Assembly (NCBI GenBank): GCA_036345935.2
Contig: JADWOT020000009.1
Span: forward strand, 7,397,381 to 7,461,380
Length of the DNA: 64,000 nt
Direction: 5' to 3'
Source: Taenia hydatigena
Taxonomy: Eukaryota; Platyhelminthes; Cestoda; Cyclophyllidea; Taeniidae
In this document: piece by piece, positions 24,334 through 36,200 of the stretch
Layout of the letters: each line of letters opens with the position of its first letter
Numbering within the stretch: position 1 is the stretch's first letter
Notes under the pieces: model-generated
What the model was told of the DNA's origin: nothing
Database searches by the model: none
The model's input: the letters and a program-made list of their open reading frames with translations, nothing else
Translations under genes and position numbers: made by a program

Positions 24334-25229
24334 CCATTGTCGACAGTTAACCATTTTCGCATTTTCATTGCAATGAGACCGACAATGTGTTTTATCCAAG
24401 CATAAAATAGGCAGCAAAAATCGGTAGAAAAGACAGCGAGTTTTAACACAATGCTCTGTGTTAAACTAATCCTACTAAAAAAGTGAAAATGTGCAGACTT
24501 CTGAGAACAAGGGGATGACAGCTAAAACATGCCACAGGAGGCTGTAAACCGGATGCCTGTGTGGGGCTAGCACACCATTTATAGACTTTGGCATGCACTC
24601 ATCTTCGAAAAAATTCCGTTCTCTGCAATGACAACTTTGCCAAATATATTTTGGTTGTTACATTAATGCAATACCTTTCCTACAACTCAATGAGTTCAAA
24701 ACTAACTCATCTCAATGGGTGAGTTTTATTTTGGCAACCTTTACGATAAAATTAGGTGCAACGCAGAGGTTTTTCTTGAAAATTGGCTATGGACATTGCA
24801 ATTTTCAAAAAGAACTCAAATTTATGCTCGTTTTAGGATTTCTAAAGAGGAATTTGCATAAAAATGGGCTCATCGGCACCTACTTGGCAGGTATAACAGG
24901 TACCAGGCGCTACATTCGCCAGAATATTAATTATTCTTTCTGAAGCCTTCGACTTCGGCCAATAAAAAATATTAATGCGATACTTGTGTTTTAATTACCG
25001 CTGCTGATGCGAAACTAGGTCGTGATTCGACTGAGAAAAATTAATGAGCCTCTTCACCTACTTCGCTGCATCTCCTTCCAATGATATACCTGTTGTGGAC
25101 TTTTGTGCGGACGACTTCGTCAGAAGTGTACGAGATCACAGGTTGGTTTATGCGTCTGATCAGCGTAAATACAGAATGGGAGCTACTGACGAGCATTTGA
25201 TTTAACGGTTTAAGCTCGAATTGCACTTG

Positions 25230-25640
25230 GCTTCAAGTTTGTGTGGCTCTCCGAGTCTCCTCTGGTGTAGTAGTAGGTTAAAGTGTTGTGGAGGGGCATG
25301 GATTCCTAAAGTAGCAAAGAACTGGAATGCAACATGCATGGCCTGAAGGCCACGTCGCAGAACGGAAGCACAAGCTGCGGAGATAAAGGTGCCCGCGCAG
25401 TCCAACACACAAAATATGAAATCACTGCAGTTTACATAAGATCAAAAATAGCCTAAGACCGGAATAACAATCCCTATGCTAGTGGTTTTAATAAGCATGT
25501 AGTGCTTTGATTGCTTGTATACTTCTTCGTTTTGATTGAGCGGAGACTTAAGGCTCCTTTTGTGTGCTTCAGCTGGGCGACGTGGCCTCAAAGGCATGAT
25601 GCCTTCTTTCGCCTTCAGAGGAGTCTCGTGTTGTTTTGTG
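25230..25640. repeat. Decayed inverted repeat (fold-back element candidate)
   Basis: The reverse complement of 25338-25390 (a block with GCTTCCGTTCTGCGACGTGG) resembles 25556-25597 (GCTTCAGCTGGGCGACGTGG), and the reverse complement of 25238-25267 (CCAGAGGAGACTC) resembles 25612-25634 (TCAGAGGAGTCTC). The pairs are nested, as in a hairpin or an old fold-back transposon, with unequal spacing. Confidence 0.35.
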
Positions 25641-26462
25641 TGAAGTGCATTCAGAACTTCGTACGTTGTGAAAAAAATTTCAGGAGGACGTGAAAGTATT
25701 CAATTTCCTTTAACTACTTTAAGAATGAAAAAGCCAAAAATTCTGTGTTATTACAGCAAAGATGACGAAATTTAGAATAATTGAATTATTTAGAAAACCA
25801 AGAGTCTGGAACCTAGCACAGACAACATCTTTCTTGGTCCAGTCCAAGTAGAGTCTAAATAAAAATACACTGAGGTAATTGACAACGTGAAACATAAATA
25901 AATATTTTCCTTCAACTACTTTGTAACCGAGCTGAGGGCTATTCTATGCTGACGTACCGTCGTGCAACGATACACTGTGGTAGGCCGTATAGGCCAAATA
26001 GGAAAACGCCATTCGACCGCACTGCCTTGTAAGCGACAAGCATTTTGGGACACGAAATTGCTACACTTGAAAAAGACTCGTACTAAGAGAATTAAGATGA
26101 ACAAATTTACGCTGACATTAGTAAAGCACCCCATAGGGCTGGTCCATAACTCATCTATAAAAGCTAAAAATGAAAGTCAAGCTAAGGAAACTGAAGGCAT
26201 CTTTACCACTATGGGGAATTTAATGTACTTGCTTATTTTTATCCTTAAATCTCTGGAAATTTTGCATAGAACAAGCATGTGGCCCCCCACAAAACTTGCA
26301 AAGAACGGCACCATGGCAATATATGGTGACAAAATTTGCTGCTGTTCTATCAAAAATTCTCAGAGTCAAAATCAAAAGGTGATGGTAAATAGTGGGATTA
26401 TTTCTAGTTTGTACAATAACTTTGCTTTGTAACGTTTTTAAGGATATATTTTGAACACAAGC

Positions 26463-26612
26463 GTAGCGTCCCGAGGCTCCTTCGAAGGAAAAAGAAGACA
26501 GAGGGAAATAAGCTGCTGGTATGGCCCGAAAGCCAGCCTACGCAGCTAGGGCAATATAGCCACCTCTGTGACTCTGACCAAAACCGATAGTTCAAGCAAA
26601 CAAAGCACCACA
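26463..26612 (+). repeat. Dispersed LTR-like repeat, copy 3
   Basis: Begins GTAGCGTCCCGAGGCT, keeps the middle block GCCTACGCAGCTAGGGCA and the CTCTGACCAAAACCGATAG block, and ends near CAAAGCACCACA. It lacks the block with GAATTCTAGGGTAGAATA found in copies 1 and 2, so each copy has a different deletion. It lies about 260 bp upstream of the giant matrix gene's start codon. Confidence 0.55.
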
Positions 26613-26874
26613 ATAAGGAGCACTCTTTGGGGAAATTTTAAACATGGACAATTCAGAGCGATTGCCTCCAACAAAAGTAATTAAATTGGTTATCTCCACC
26701 ATCACAAACTTTGTGAAAATTTGGGTTAGCAAAGAAGCAGCATTGCCTGCAGTTGCCCAAGGCACACATAAAGCACATCGTGCTCTGATTGGCTACCCAA
26801 GGCAGTGACAGACGTATATTTAGGACGGTCAAGTCAGGAACACATGTACCCACAAGTACACACGTTCTGTCAGC

Positions 26875-27238
26875 ATGGGTCGCGGGTACGTGTCCCTGAG
26901 ACAGCGGTTAATCCCTCTCCTCCTTCTCCTATTCCTCTTACTGATGACACCGGCCAGTGTCGCCACCGGACAGGCCGAGCCATACAGAAGGGACAACTTT
27001 ACTCTCCTCTTCGAAGGCCAGAATGCCGTGTTTGTGTGCGACCCCAGTGGCGTGGTAAGCGATAACCTTACCTATCAGTGGACTCTCAACAATACACATA
27101 TCATCGCCACCGGACGCTCCTTCACTATCTACAACGTGCGGGAGAGCGACAGCGGATTTTACAAATGCATTGTGCGAGGAATGATAATGGACAATGAAGT
27201 GGTGGCTGAACACGCCACTTTTGCATGCATCAAGAAAA
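26875..27238 (+). CDS. Exon 1: signal peptide and Ig1
   Basis: ATG at 26875, then a hydrophobic core ([13 protein letters not shown]) and small residues suited to signal peptidase near residue 30. The Ig domain follows: FVCD (B-strand Cys), YQWTL (C-strand Trp) and SDSGFYKC (F-strand Cys). N-glycosylation sequons NFT, NLT and NNT are present. Ends at donor GTGAGT, phase 1. The whole frame from 26875 to the donor is open. Confidence 0.85.
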
Positions 27239-30200
27239 GTGAGTTAACGCGGCATATCGAATAGACGGAGCTATTAAGTGTATGTAAATGAATTCATGCA
27301 GCTTTTTCATGTTTTGTGCATTGTGCGTGAGCAGGCGTTAAGCACATTTCTTATTCACGCCAGGTTGGTAAAACTCGTTTACAAAGGTGCTGCCAGGTGG
27401 GATTTTGCATCATGCAAATTGAGTCAAGTATAACTAAATATTGTGCTTTCTCCCCTAATTTTATTTGAAAACTAAGCAGTGTACAAAAGCTCTAGGTAAT
27501 TTATGATACGATTCACTTACACACGATAACCTTTAACAGCACTTTTGAAATAACAAGTGTTGGGAGATGTTTATTTGAGGAAGTTGTGATTTTTACGAAA
27601 ACTTCTTTGAAGCAGTCACTGAGCGTTGAGTACTTCCCAATCTTCAACTATTTTTACAAGACTACTAAGAAGCGCCTAATGAACTAATCCTTTATCATTC
27701 AAAGCCGGTAAGTCCGGTACGAATTATGCAACAAGTTAAATCGCCGCGGGCCCTTCTATCGAGATTGCCTATAGGTACTTGAGTCATGTCTTGAAGAGGT
27801 GTTCGACATTGAACCATCGCATCACTTGGCAGGCTACTTCACCTATGCACACACGTACCCAAGTAGACACAGCTAAACTGGAGGAGAGTTTTGCAAAGTC
27901 ATTGCATTACAGGTGAGGGAAGTGAAAATAGCTTTTGAAAATTTGAAATGTTACAAGTCCACTTTTAATTGGTGTCTTCTTCTCAGATGATAGCAGTATT
28001 ATGGCGACTTGTCTAACAAACAGCAGCAATGGGATAGCTCTGATTCTATTCATCTACTATTCGCATTGTTGCATCATCATTACTGCCTGTAGTGCAGTTT
28101 GAAGCGGCCTTTCAACATTGGTCCTACTTGAAGTGAGAAGGATGTGTAAAATGGAAGAATTTCCAAATAAATCCCAGGCTAGTGATTAAATTTTAGTCAG
28201 AACCGATGCACCACCTTGTCATTAATATTGCATCCACCTAGACAGCCTCAAAACTTGAGCTTAAAACAATATTTTACTTCGTTGTGACAGTGCAGTTTGT
28301 TGGAATAAGGAATCAAAGCACGTACAAGTCCAATTCTTAAAGCCGATCTTAATTTAATGCAATCAACTACAGTCTTTAAGCAACGACAGTAGCTTTGTTG
28401 AGGCAATGCATTGGTTTCAAATTTTACTCAGCTGAACGAAAATTGGCCATTAAGCCACAAATCACTGGTGCGCCTAGTCCACCTCTAATCTGTTTATTCA
28501 CGTAAACGTTGGAATTTTGCTCCGGTGTTATGGGTGTTATTGTATACCCAGTTCAAGAATGTTTCAGATGAAGGAAGGTAATTACTTACAGAGAAGCTGG
28601 TGCGTCGGCAATAAATTTTTGACCGCCTGAATCTTCAAAATAACAGTTCCTAGTGCGCTATTCGGCCTTCCTGACTATGCCATTTAGACCTTTTTTGAAA
28701 GCAGGAATACACGTAAAATGCAAGTTCCTGTGGGCTTGTAGTAACGAGCACCGCCAGCAGTGATGGTTGGGTTGAGAGAAAAACGGTTTTGTGATCGTCC
28801 GTTGATTGTACTTCCCATCCACAAACTAGTTGCTCGGTCATGTGTCCTGAGAGCCATTTCAGAATTATATGTTAAAATACCGTCACGTTTCGAGGGAATA
28901 TTTAGATTCAGAGAAGTGATTCCATAACAGTCAGTTGCTCCACAGACACAAAGGCCTGATATCTTGAGTTGTAAAATGCCCAAGTGTATGCCTTTTCCCC
29001 CAAAGAGCCTTGTCAGTGCCCTACAATGAGGTAATTCTCGAAATTAGTAGAGCAAATTAATACTGATAGGGCTACAAATTATAGCAAGTGCTGTAAAGGC
29101 GTTGGTAATGGCAGAGTTGATAATGGCAATCACTACTTCATTTTGCCGTGAATCAAAAACGTTTGGGTGGGTATGACGTCTACTATCATGCAGTTCAGTG
29201 GCTGGCTAATTTGGCAGTGCTGCAGTAAATTCAATGACTTTTCGCATCTTCTTCACACAACCATCAGACCGTGGTAGAATCCGCAACAACCATGAATGAT
29301 GCATTTTGATGTGCAAACGTTTAAATTTCAGACTATTTTGTTTAAAAGTAAAGTCGCAATCTGATAATGGCAACAGTTTATTTGAAACTGTTTATTTATA
29401 ACTGCTTTAAATACCTTTTAAAATTCAGTATTTAGGAGTTAAGGCTAGTCAAAACCATTAAAACATGTAATCTTACTACAAAATCCACAACATGGAATAT
29501 AATAGCCAAAGCGAACAGAGTGTCTAAGAGGTACGGAATGAAGATCGCTACCAAATATTTTCTAAAGCACTTACGAATAACAATTTGTGATTCTTCAAAG
29601 TAGGTAGAGCTGCTCCTTTTGATGTGCTTGCTTTCAGCCGAAACGATGCACACTCAGGTGGTGGACGAGGGTGTGTCAGTAACTATCCTCTGCAATGTTA
29701 CACGCAGCAATGTGCCACAGGGATCAAAAAACATGCGCTTTCAATGGCACAACCCCAACGGAACACTAGTTAGCAACCAGTGGTTCCTGAGACTCGCTGA
29801 CATTCGCATCCACGAGTCTGGTGTTTACGTCTGCACCGTGTCGGTTGATGTAGACGGGATCCAACACGAGGCCAGTCGTGGCACCAATATTCAAGTTAAA
29901 CGAGGTAAAGCAAGCATGCTCATTATCACACGTGCCTCCGTTCACCTCTCACTCAAGGTGTCCCCAAACTTACCATCTCACGGCACCAGAATGCGTCAAA
30001 ATGAGTAAAATACCACAAACGCCAATGCCAAGATGCTCAAGTTGATCTATTCATACGTCCACAAGCACCCTTATTTATACACCAGTTGTGGCTAGTATTA
30101 ATGCTTTCATGACAATTTTGGAGACTTCTCAAAGCAGTTAAGCAAGTGTGAGTTTACCGTGTGCAGACAATTCTGTGGTTTACAGTTCAGGAGAGAAGTG

Positions 30201-33200
30201 CCAACAAATCTCCTGTGTAAAGTTAGCGATGCATTGGGTCAAAGGCACGTGGTTGTCATTGGATGGCTGCGTTTCACACAGAACTGAAAATAATGCGATG
30301 ACGATTGAGAGGAGTAACTTGCATTGAACAACTCGGTCAATTTTGATTGGTTAGTGGAAAGTGATACTATTAGCTGTCACTCTGAAATAGCAGCAGAGAG
30401 GCTCAATTCATGCTAGTGCATCACACGAGTCTGCAGCATGCAGAACATCGGTGGCGTTCATTTGGGAGTAGCATGAAGAACATCCACACAATTGTCGACT
30501 TGTCCACATGGATGGCAAATTGCCAATTCCACTCATTGATGCAAGGCTTGGGACCGAATGCAAAGATGAATTAGCCTCAGGAGACCAAAAATGCTCACTA
30601 GGAGGCACAACACTACGCTACTTTGGCTGATGAGATGCTCGATTCCGTGAGCACTTTGTGGTCTATCATTTGTTGCCAAAATATTGACCAAGTGTCCAGG
30701 TAGCATCATTAAAGTTAAGCATCGAGCATATGCATTCACGTTTTACCGTCATGGAGATAGCAGAGAGGAAGGAAGGCTTACAATTGCTGAGGACGCCATA
30801 GACGTATAGAAATTGATAGAGATGTAGTTGACAATTTTAAATTCTTCCGTGTTAGATGCGACTACAGTTTTTACAAGCAAAGTGGTAATCAATCCTTTAA
30901 GGGACAAAATTTAGCAACTGTGGTACGGTTCATTCTTCTCTTTACGCGGCTGTAAACAGGATTAACATCTTCTTACCTGTCGTGAAATAAGAGCAAATAT
31001 GAGGTAAGCAAGGACAAGGCTGGTTGTAGGAAACACTAAGCCTTTTGCACTTCCAATTAATTGAAGCGCATAGTAAATAAGAAAATGTTTATGCTTTGTC
31101 TCTTAGTGATAGGTATGTATGTTGGCCTGCTTTAGCTGGAAATGTGATCTTCCCTGGCCTCCCAGACCACACCATCGAGGTGATGGAGACCAGTCCGATT
31201 TATCAGTCATGTCGAGTGGAGAAGGTTCACGGTGATGCAAACTACACCTACCACTGGCTAGGCCCCGACCAACGAAAGGTTGCCAACGGCAGCCAACTAA
31301 CAATTGATTATGCTTTGCGCTCCCGCCACTCGGGCGCCTACACCTGCGTCGCAAAGTCCAAGCAGGCTGCCCATCGCGATCTGGAGGGCACCGTCTACGT
31401 CATCGTTTCTCGTGAGTCTAAACCACAGTGTAATTGCTTAAACTTCCCAGCTATTAACGGCTACATTGTAAAGACTCAATACGTCCGCGAGCGTCATAAT
31501 TAGTCTTTAGATCTGTTGCACTATCCTGCCACTGTGCAACCGTTTAAAATAGGCATATAACAGGAAGGGAAGAAGGAAATGAATAACGTGGCTTGTTGTC
31601 GTGCTTGATGCTAATCTTAAAATAGAAGGAGAAGAAAAAGAAACCGCACTACACTTCCTCTTCCAGTTCGTTAGAAACTAATGTCAGACATAAAATCACT
31701 TGAACAATTCGTGCCGCGGAGAGCTGCACCGTATAATGATTTGATCAACTCAATCTCACGAAGGTACCAATGCCTTCGCACTGGGGCCAAGCACTAAGAT
31801 GATTCGAGACACTCTCCTGCCTCCTCCTTCAACGTCGAGTCCTGCTCTGACTAGAGTGCACAAACGATACACAAACATGCGGCTACACCATCGCATCGTT
31901 GACTACACAACGTCCCATTCCTTTCCCGCAATCGTTGACGCTGCACACACCAGCACGTCCCACGTGAATCATTCACTCATTCGCTTGCTTCTTTGTTTAT
32001 CAGCAGAACGACTGCATTGGATAACCACGCAAATGTGTTGATGGAGCACTGGTGACTGTTCCACGCAAATGCGTCTGTTTACTGAGGTCACCGACCGACA
32101 TTGTACCAACACAACCCAATGATTATGCCACCTGTCATGTTCCTATGGTGTCAGTTGTGGATCAGTAAAGGCAAACACACAGACCCCGACGATTGATAAG
32201 CCAGAATAGACTAACAGACTTAACTGTGCAACCCAAGCACCAATGAAAATGGTGCCTCATGGGAATATTGAAACGGGCTAGTGAAGTGCTTTGCCATGTA
32301 GAGAAGTGCCAACAAGCAAACAAACAAACAAAGTGATGGACGTCCTCTCCTTTTGCAACATCTCTCAGGTATTCGGGGTGGGTAAGTAGTGTGGGTGAGT
32401 GGGTGGGTGGGTGGATGGGGAGGGAGGGAGGGAGGGGGGAGGACCCATTGAATGCAGCGGTACCATCGGCTACGAAAAAAACAAAAACACGTGCGGTCAA
32501 CAATTCTACTCGCGCATTTCTTACGTTGTGGGTTGAAGTAATGCAGACAGGTTGTCCCAAAGTCGTTATGCGTTTCAATAACTATCACTACGATCCACAA
32601 CCCTTACCCAATGCAACAACACCTCCCTCCCTATAAATACAACACCCACACCCAACCACCACATCCCTTTCTTTCGCACTTTACTCCTCATCATTCACGC
32701 ACCACACATGTGGTTGTCGAATACTAGGACAAGGACAGTACCATTACTTGGAAGAGGGTGAGGGACGTGTGAGGAATGCGATGAGCATGGCTCTCGCGTA
32801 ATTACTGCTTGATCGTCAACACGATGCTCCTAGTGGTCAATTGCATTCTCTGTCCACCATACGTACTCAAGGCACAACAGGTGTAGGGTGTGTGGTGAGT
32901 GGACAGTTGGGGAACATCCTATCGTTTCTTCGTTCGCCCCACAAATGCCTCAATAAGACACACAATTCATTCCTCATCACGAGTCGGTCGGTCAGCGATT
33001 AAACAGTCAAAAGCGGAGGAGAGCAATTTCACAACGCAGGTGCACGAAGTGAAAGCTGCATTGGACAAGTCTCGGAGCTGATTTTCTCCAATTACCCGTT
33101 AACGCATATGACGTCTACTTGCCTAGCAGCTTCTACGAAGTTGTGTTGTGGCAAGTAGTTGCTGCAAGCCCCACTATAACCTACGCTCACCTCATTGTCA

Positions 33201-36200
33201 TCCCATCCTCCTATCCTTTTTTCAGTGCGATTACATTCGCAAAACATCACCCACACTTTGTGAAATGTCACCTTATCGAACTGTATAAGTCGAGGCACTT
33301 CAAGTGAGCAGCACCTCACCACCTTCCATTGATGAGATGATCATCTTTGAGCTCCAGTCGCTCTCACTACCTCTCATTTAGTTGTCGTATTCGTCTGAGG
33401 TCTTTGAGGAATTCGCATTACTACAAACCATTCACAAGAGCCATTGTTCGAATGCTGTAAATTTTAGCAAGAACTGATTCTGTCCACAGATTTACGCGAT
33501 GTGCTATTATCACTGGTCACTCCTTGTCCCTTCAATTACCACTCACGGCATCCTGCTGATTCAATGTGTGTGTATGGGATCACACTTGTTCGGGTCTCTT
33601 CTGCCATTACTACGGGTTAGTGGATTCAGCTTCTCCACACCCAAGTCGTACCATCTCTCCTCTTCCATGCACACAACACGCCATGTCTGCACAGTGCTAA
33701 TGAGGGTCTGCACATTGCACATGCTTGACAGTTTTGCGGTGGGAAATGCAACACATGGAGGTGGGGCGGACACCGTTCCATGTTTAATTGTTTGGCAATT
33801 CACCCCAAGGATTTAGTGATTTAGTGTATTCAGTGATTTTTCCACCCACTTACCACCATGTGGATATCCGAACTGCTAACTTGCTGAACTGCAACACATC
33901 TCTTTCTTGGCATTGACAAAATTGTTCACTGGATTTAACTATCAGTGTCACTTGAGAGCTAATGAAGGAATGTGGTATTTTATTCATTCTGAATACTTAA
34001 TATTTTTCGATGTCCTGGTAGGTATCTTATCGCCCATGTGCAATCTTTTAAAACCCGTTTTAAGTCGTCAGTATTGCTAATCCGCATTGGAAATGCATTA
34101 TTTTCGCATTCTAAAGTACTTTCTTGATTTAACAGCCCTGCGCTTTCAGATATTTACCTTGTCGGAGGACTTGCGAATGGGAGGCTTCACGCACCGACGG
34201 GTGTCGATATCTCAGTTACCCTTCTCGGTGGGCATGACTCAGGAACAGTTTGAGTATAAATGGATGAGCCCCGAGGGCCGACCGGTGACTCCACAGCCCA
34301 GTCCCGAGATGTACGTCCAATTGAAGTCGCCCAAACAATTCGGCCTTTACACGATTCGTGTACGCGGCATCCACTCCGGCTATACACACGAACTGCAAAG
34401 CGACGTCCTCCTACAATGTAAGAGCTTTCTGTACCTTACATCGTGGAAATGCGGTTTACTCAATCATCCTAAGTCAAAGGTATTGCCTCCAACTGGAAGA
34501 GTTGATAAAAATATTTTACTTGGTTGGCATTACCATACTGTCACTGGACTAATAAGACATTATAACTAATATTTTCGTTAGAAATATTTTTAATTAATGA
34601 AACAACATAATTATTCCATTTCAGTCAATTTGGCCACGCTGTAGAAGAAAGCCCTTGCAATGAAGAAAACAGATTTTGCCTAGGACCAGAGTGCATTACA
34701 GCATAATTCCAATTTCTTTTGAAGTTGGATTGCAATTAAGGCTGCCAAGAATCGTGTTGAATTTTACCTTAAATTTAAGGACAAGTGGAAAAAGTTACTG
34801 TATATTAATGGGTTATTTCTTCAGAAGTGTTACCAGTGAACGTTCAGTGTATTGGCACCTCCTGCCAATCTGATACGGATGTTCACTTCGAATTCTACAT
34901 TATCGGTGTGGTGAAATGTTTGCAGTTAGCTAGCGAATAAATGACATTAACAAGTTTTCTGCCCCTGTCTCCTATAATTTTCCTATTTGCTAGCAAATCC
35001 GGATGACTATTCCCTTTGGATCTCTGACCAGAGGAGGTCAATCCTCCCAAACTCACGGGTAGAAGTGCTGTGCGAGGTGCGGCCGGCGCACCCAGGTGCT
35101 AAGGTGCGGTGGGTGAACGCGCAGAACCTGTTGGTGGCTCCCGATAGCCGTTTTGTGATCGAGCGCTTCAGGAGCGGCAACGAGGGCAACTACTTCTGCG
35201 AGGCCTTCCTTCCCGATGGAAACATCCTCCTTAAGGTGCGCCCTCCTTTACACTCTTATCGTCCTTAGTTTTCCTTAAGCATTTGTAATCGGTCTTCTGA
35301 CGAGTAGCTTTTTTCTCACAACCTTGAATAACTGCAAGATTTATGGGATTGGAATGTAAATAACAGAGATCTTCCTGAAAATCATATTAAAGTCTTTGCT
35401 ACGGGTACAAGGAAGCCGGATTAAGTTGTTGCTGATGACAGAAAGAACACCTTCGGAGAGTAGTTGTTGGACTGATGCATTTATCATACCTGATAGTCAT
35501 GTTCCCACACACTGCCCAAGTGATCTAAAGGCTGCATTGTTTTTCCAATCACCTCTAAAAAGTCAAGTACTGCTGCCTGTTGGGTTTTCTAATCACGATG
35601 AGCGTAATCCTTAGAATGCAAAAAAGCATCTAAACCACGAAAGTTTGAGCTCAAATAAAGCTGAATTCCACTCTAAGGCAAGTGCTTCGTGGTAATTATG
35701 GTGCAGCTAGCGAACCAAGCTTGAGACAATTAAGCATAATTCATTTTATCGTGGACATAAAACTACTTCTTACATGATTTACGCATAAACTATCCGAAAT
35801 ATGCTTCTAAAGTAAGTGAAGGGGTGTTTGATATACATACCCATATATATGTGGCCTTCTACCCCATCAAAAGCCGTGGAAGCAGATGCATGAGCCGCTC
35901 AGTGGATGTTCATCAATGCTAGTTTTAAAATTCACAGCACGACGTCGCAATTTTAATATCATTTGTCATTGCCTTGGTGAATTTCATAATCAAAACGCCA
36001 TCATTTTCAGGTATTGACAGATAACATGCAGCAATGTTCTGTGGTTTTAAATTCCCAAAGTGTAACAAGCTTCTTAAAGAATTTTCTGGTGTACTTTGCG
36101 CCCAAATCTCTCTACTAATCTCTCCTATTATCAACATAAAACAAAGGTAAGCAAAAGGTTACGCATGCGCTCCGACCATTTTTCCTTGGCTTGAGTAGTA

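Larger units (their letters stand above)
20892..26874. other. 6-kb gene-poor intergenic region between divergent genes
   Basis: Between the Pellino 5' end (minus strand) and the giant matrix gene (plus strand), so it should hold both promoters. I recognise no coding gene. Contents noted: a perfect 18-bp palindrome at 24316-24333, a decayed inverted repeat at 25230-25640, and LTR-like repeat copy 3. A TATA-like GTATATTTAG occurs at 26814-26823, about 50 bp before the matrix gene ATG; its role is unproven. Confidence 0.45.
29848..33925 (+). repeat. Inverted repeat, arm A (about 4.08 kb)
   Basis: Near-identical to the reverse complement of 44403-48480; paired positions sum to 78328 at both ends. 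Contains the last 57 bp of exon 2, exon 3 and introns. Differences are scattered substitutions and a few indels, for example a 25-bp stretch near 32710-32740 and a 16-bp stretch near 33046-33062 present only in this arm. The left boundary falls inside exon 2. Confidence 0.85.

Noticed and set aside
32162..32600. Open frames of 126-138 codons in arm A, with matching frames in arm B
   Set aside because: They exist only because the arms are copies; they run through a microsatellite and show no domain.
33499..33816. 105-codon frame present in both arms
   Set aside because: Intronic, no homology recognised; repeat copies do not count as conservation.
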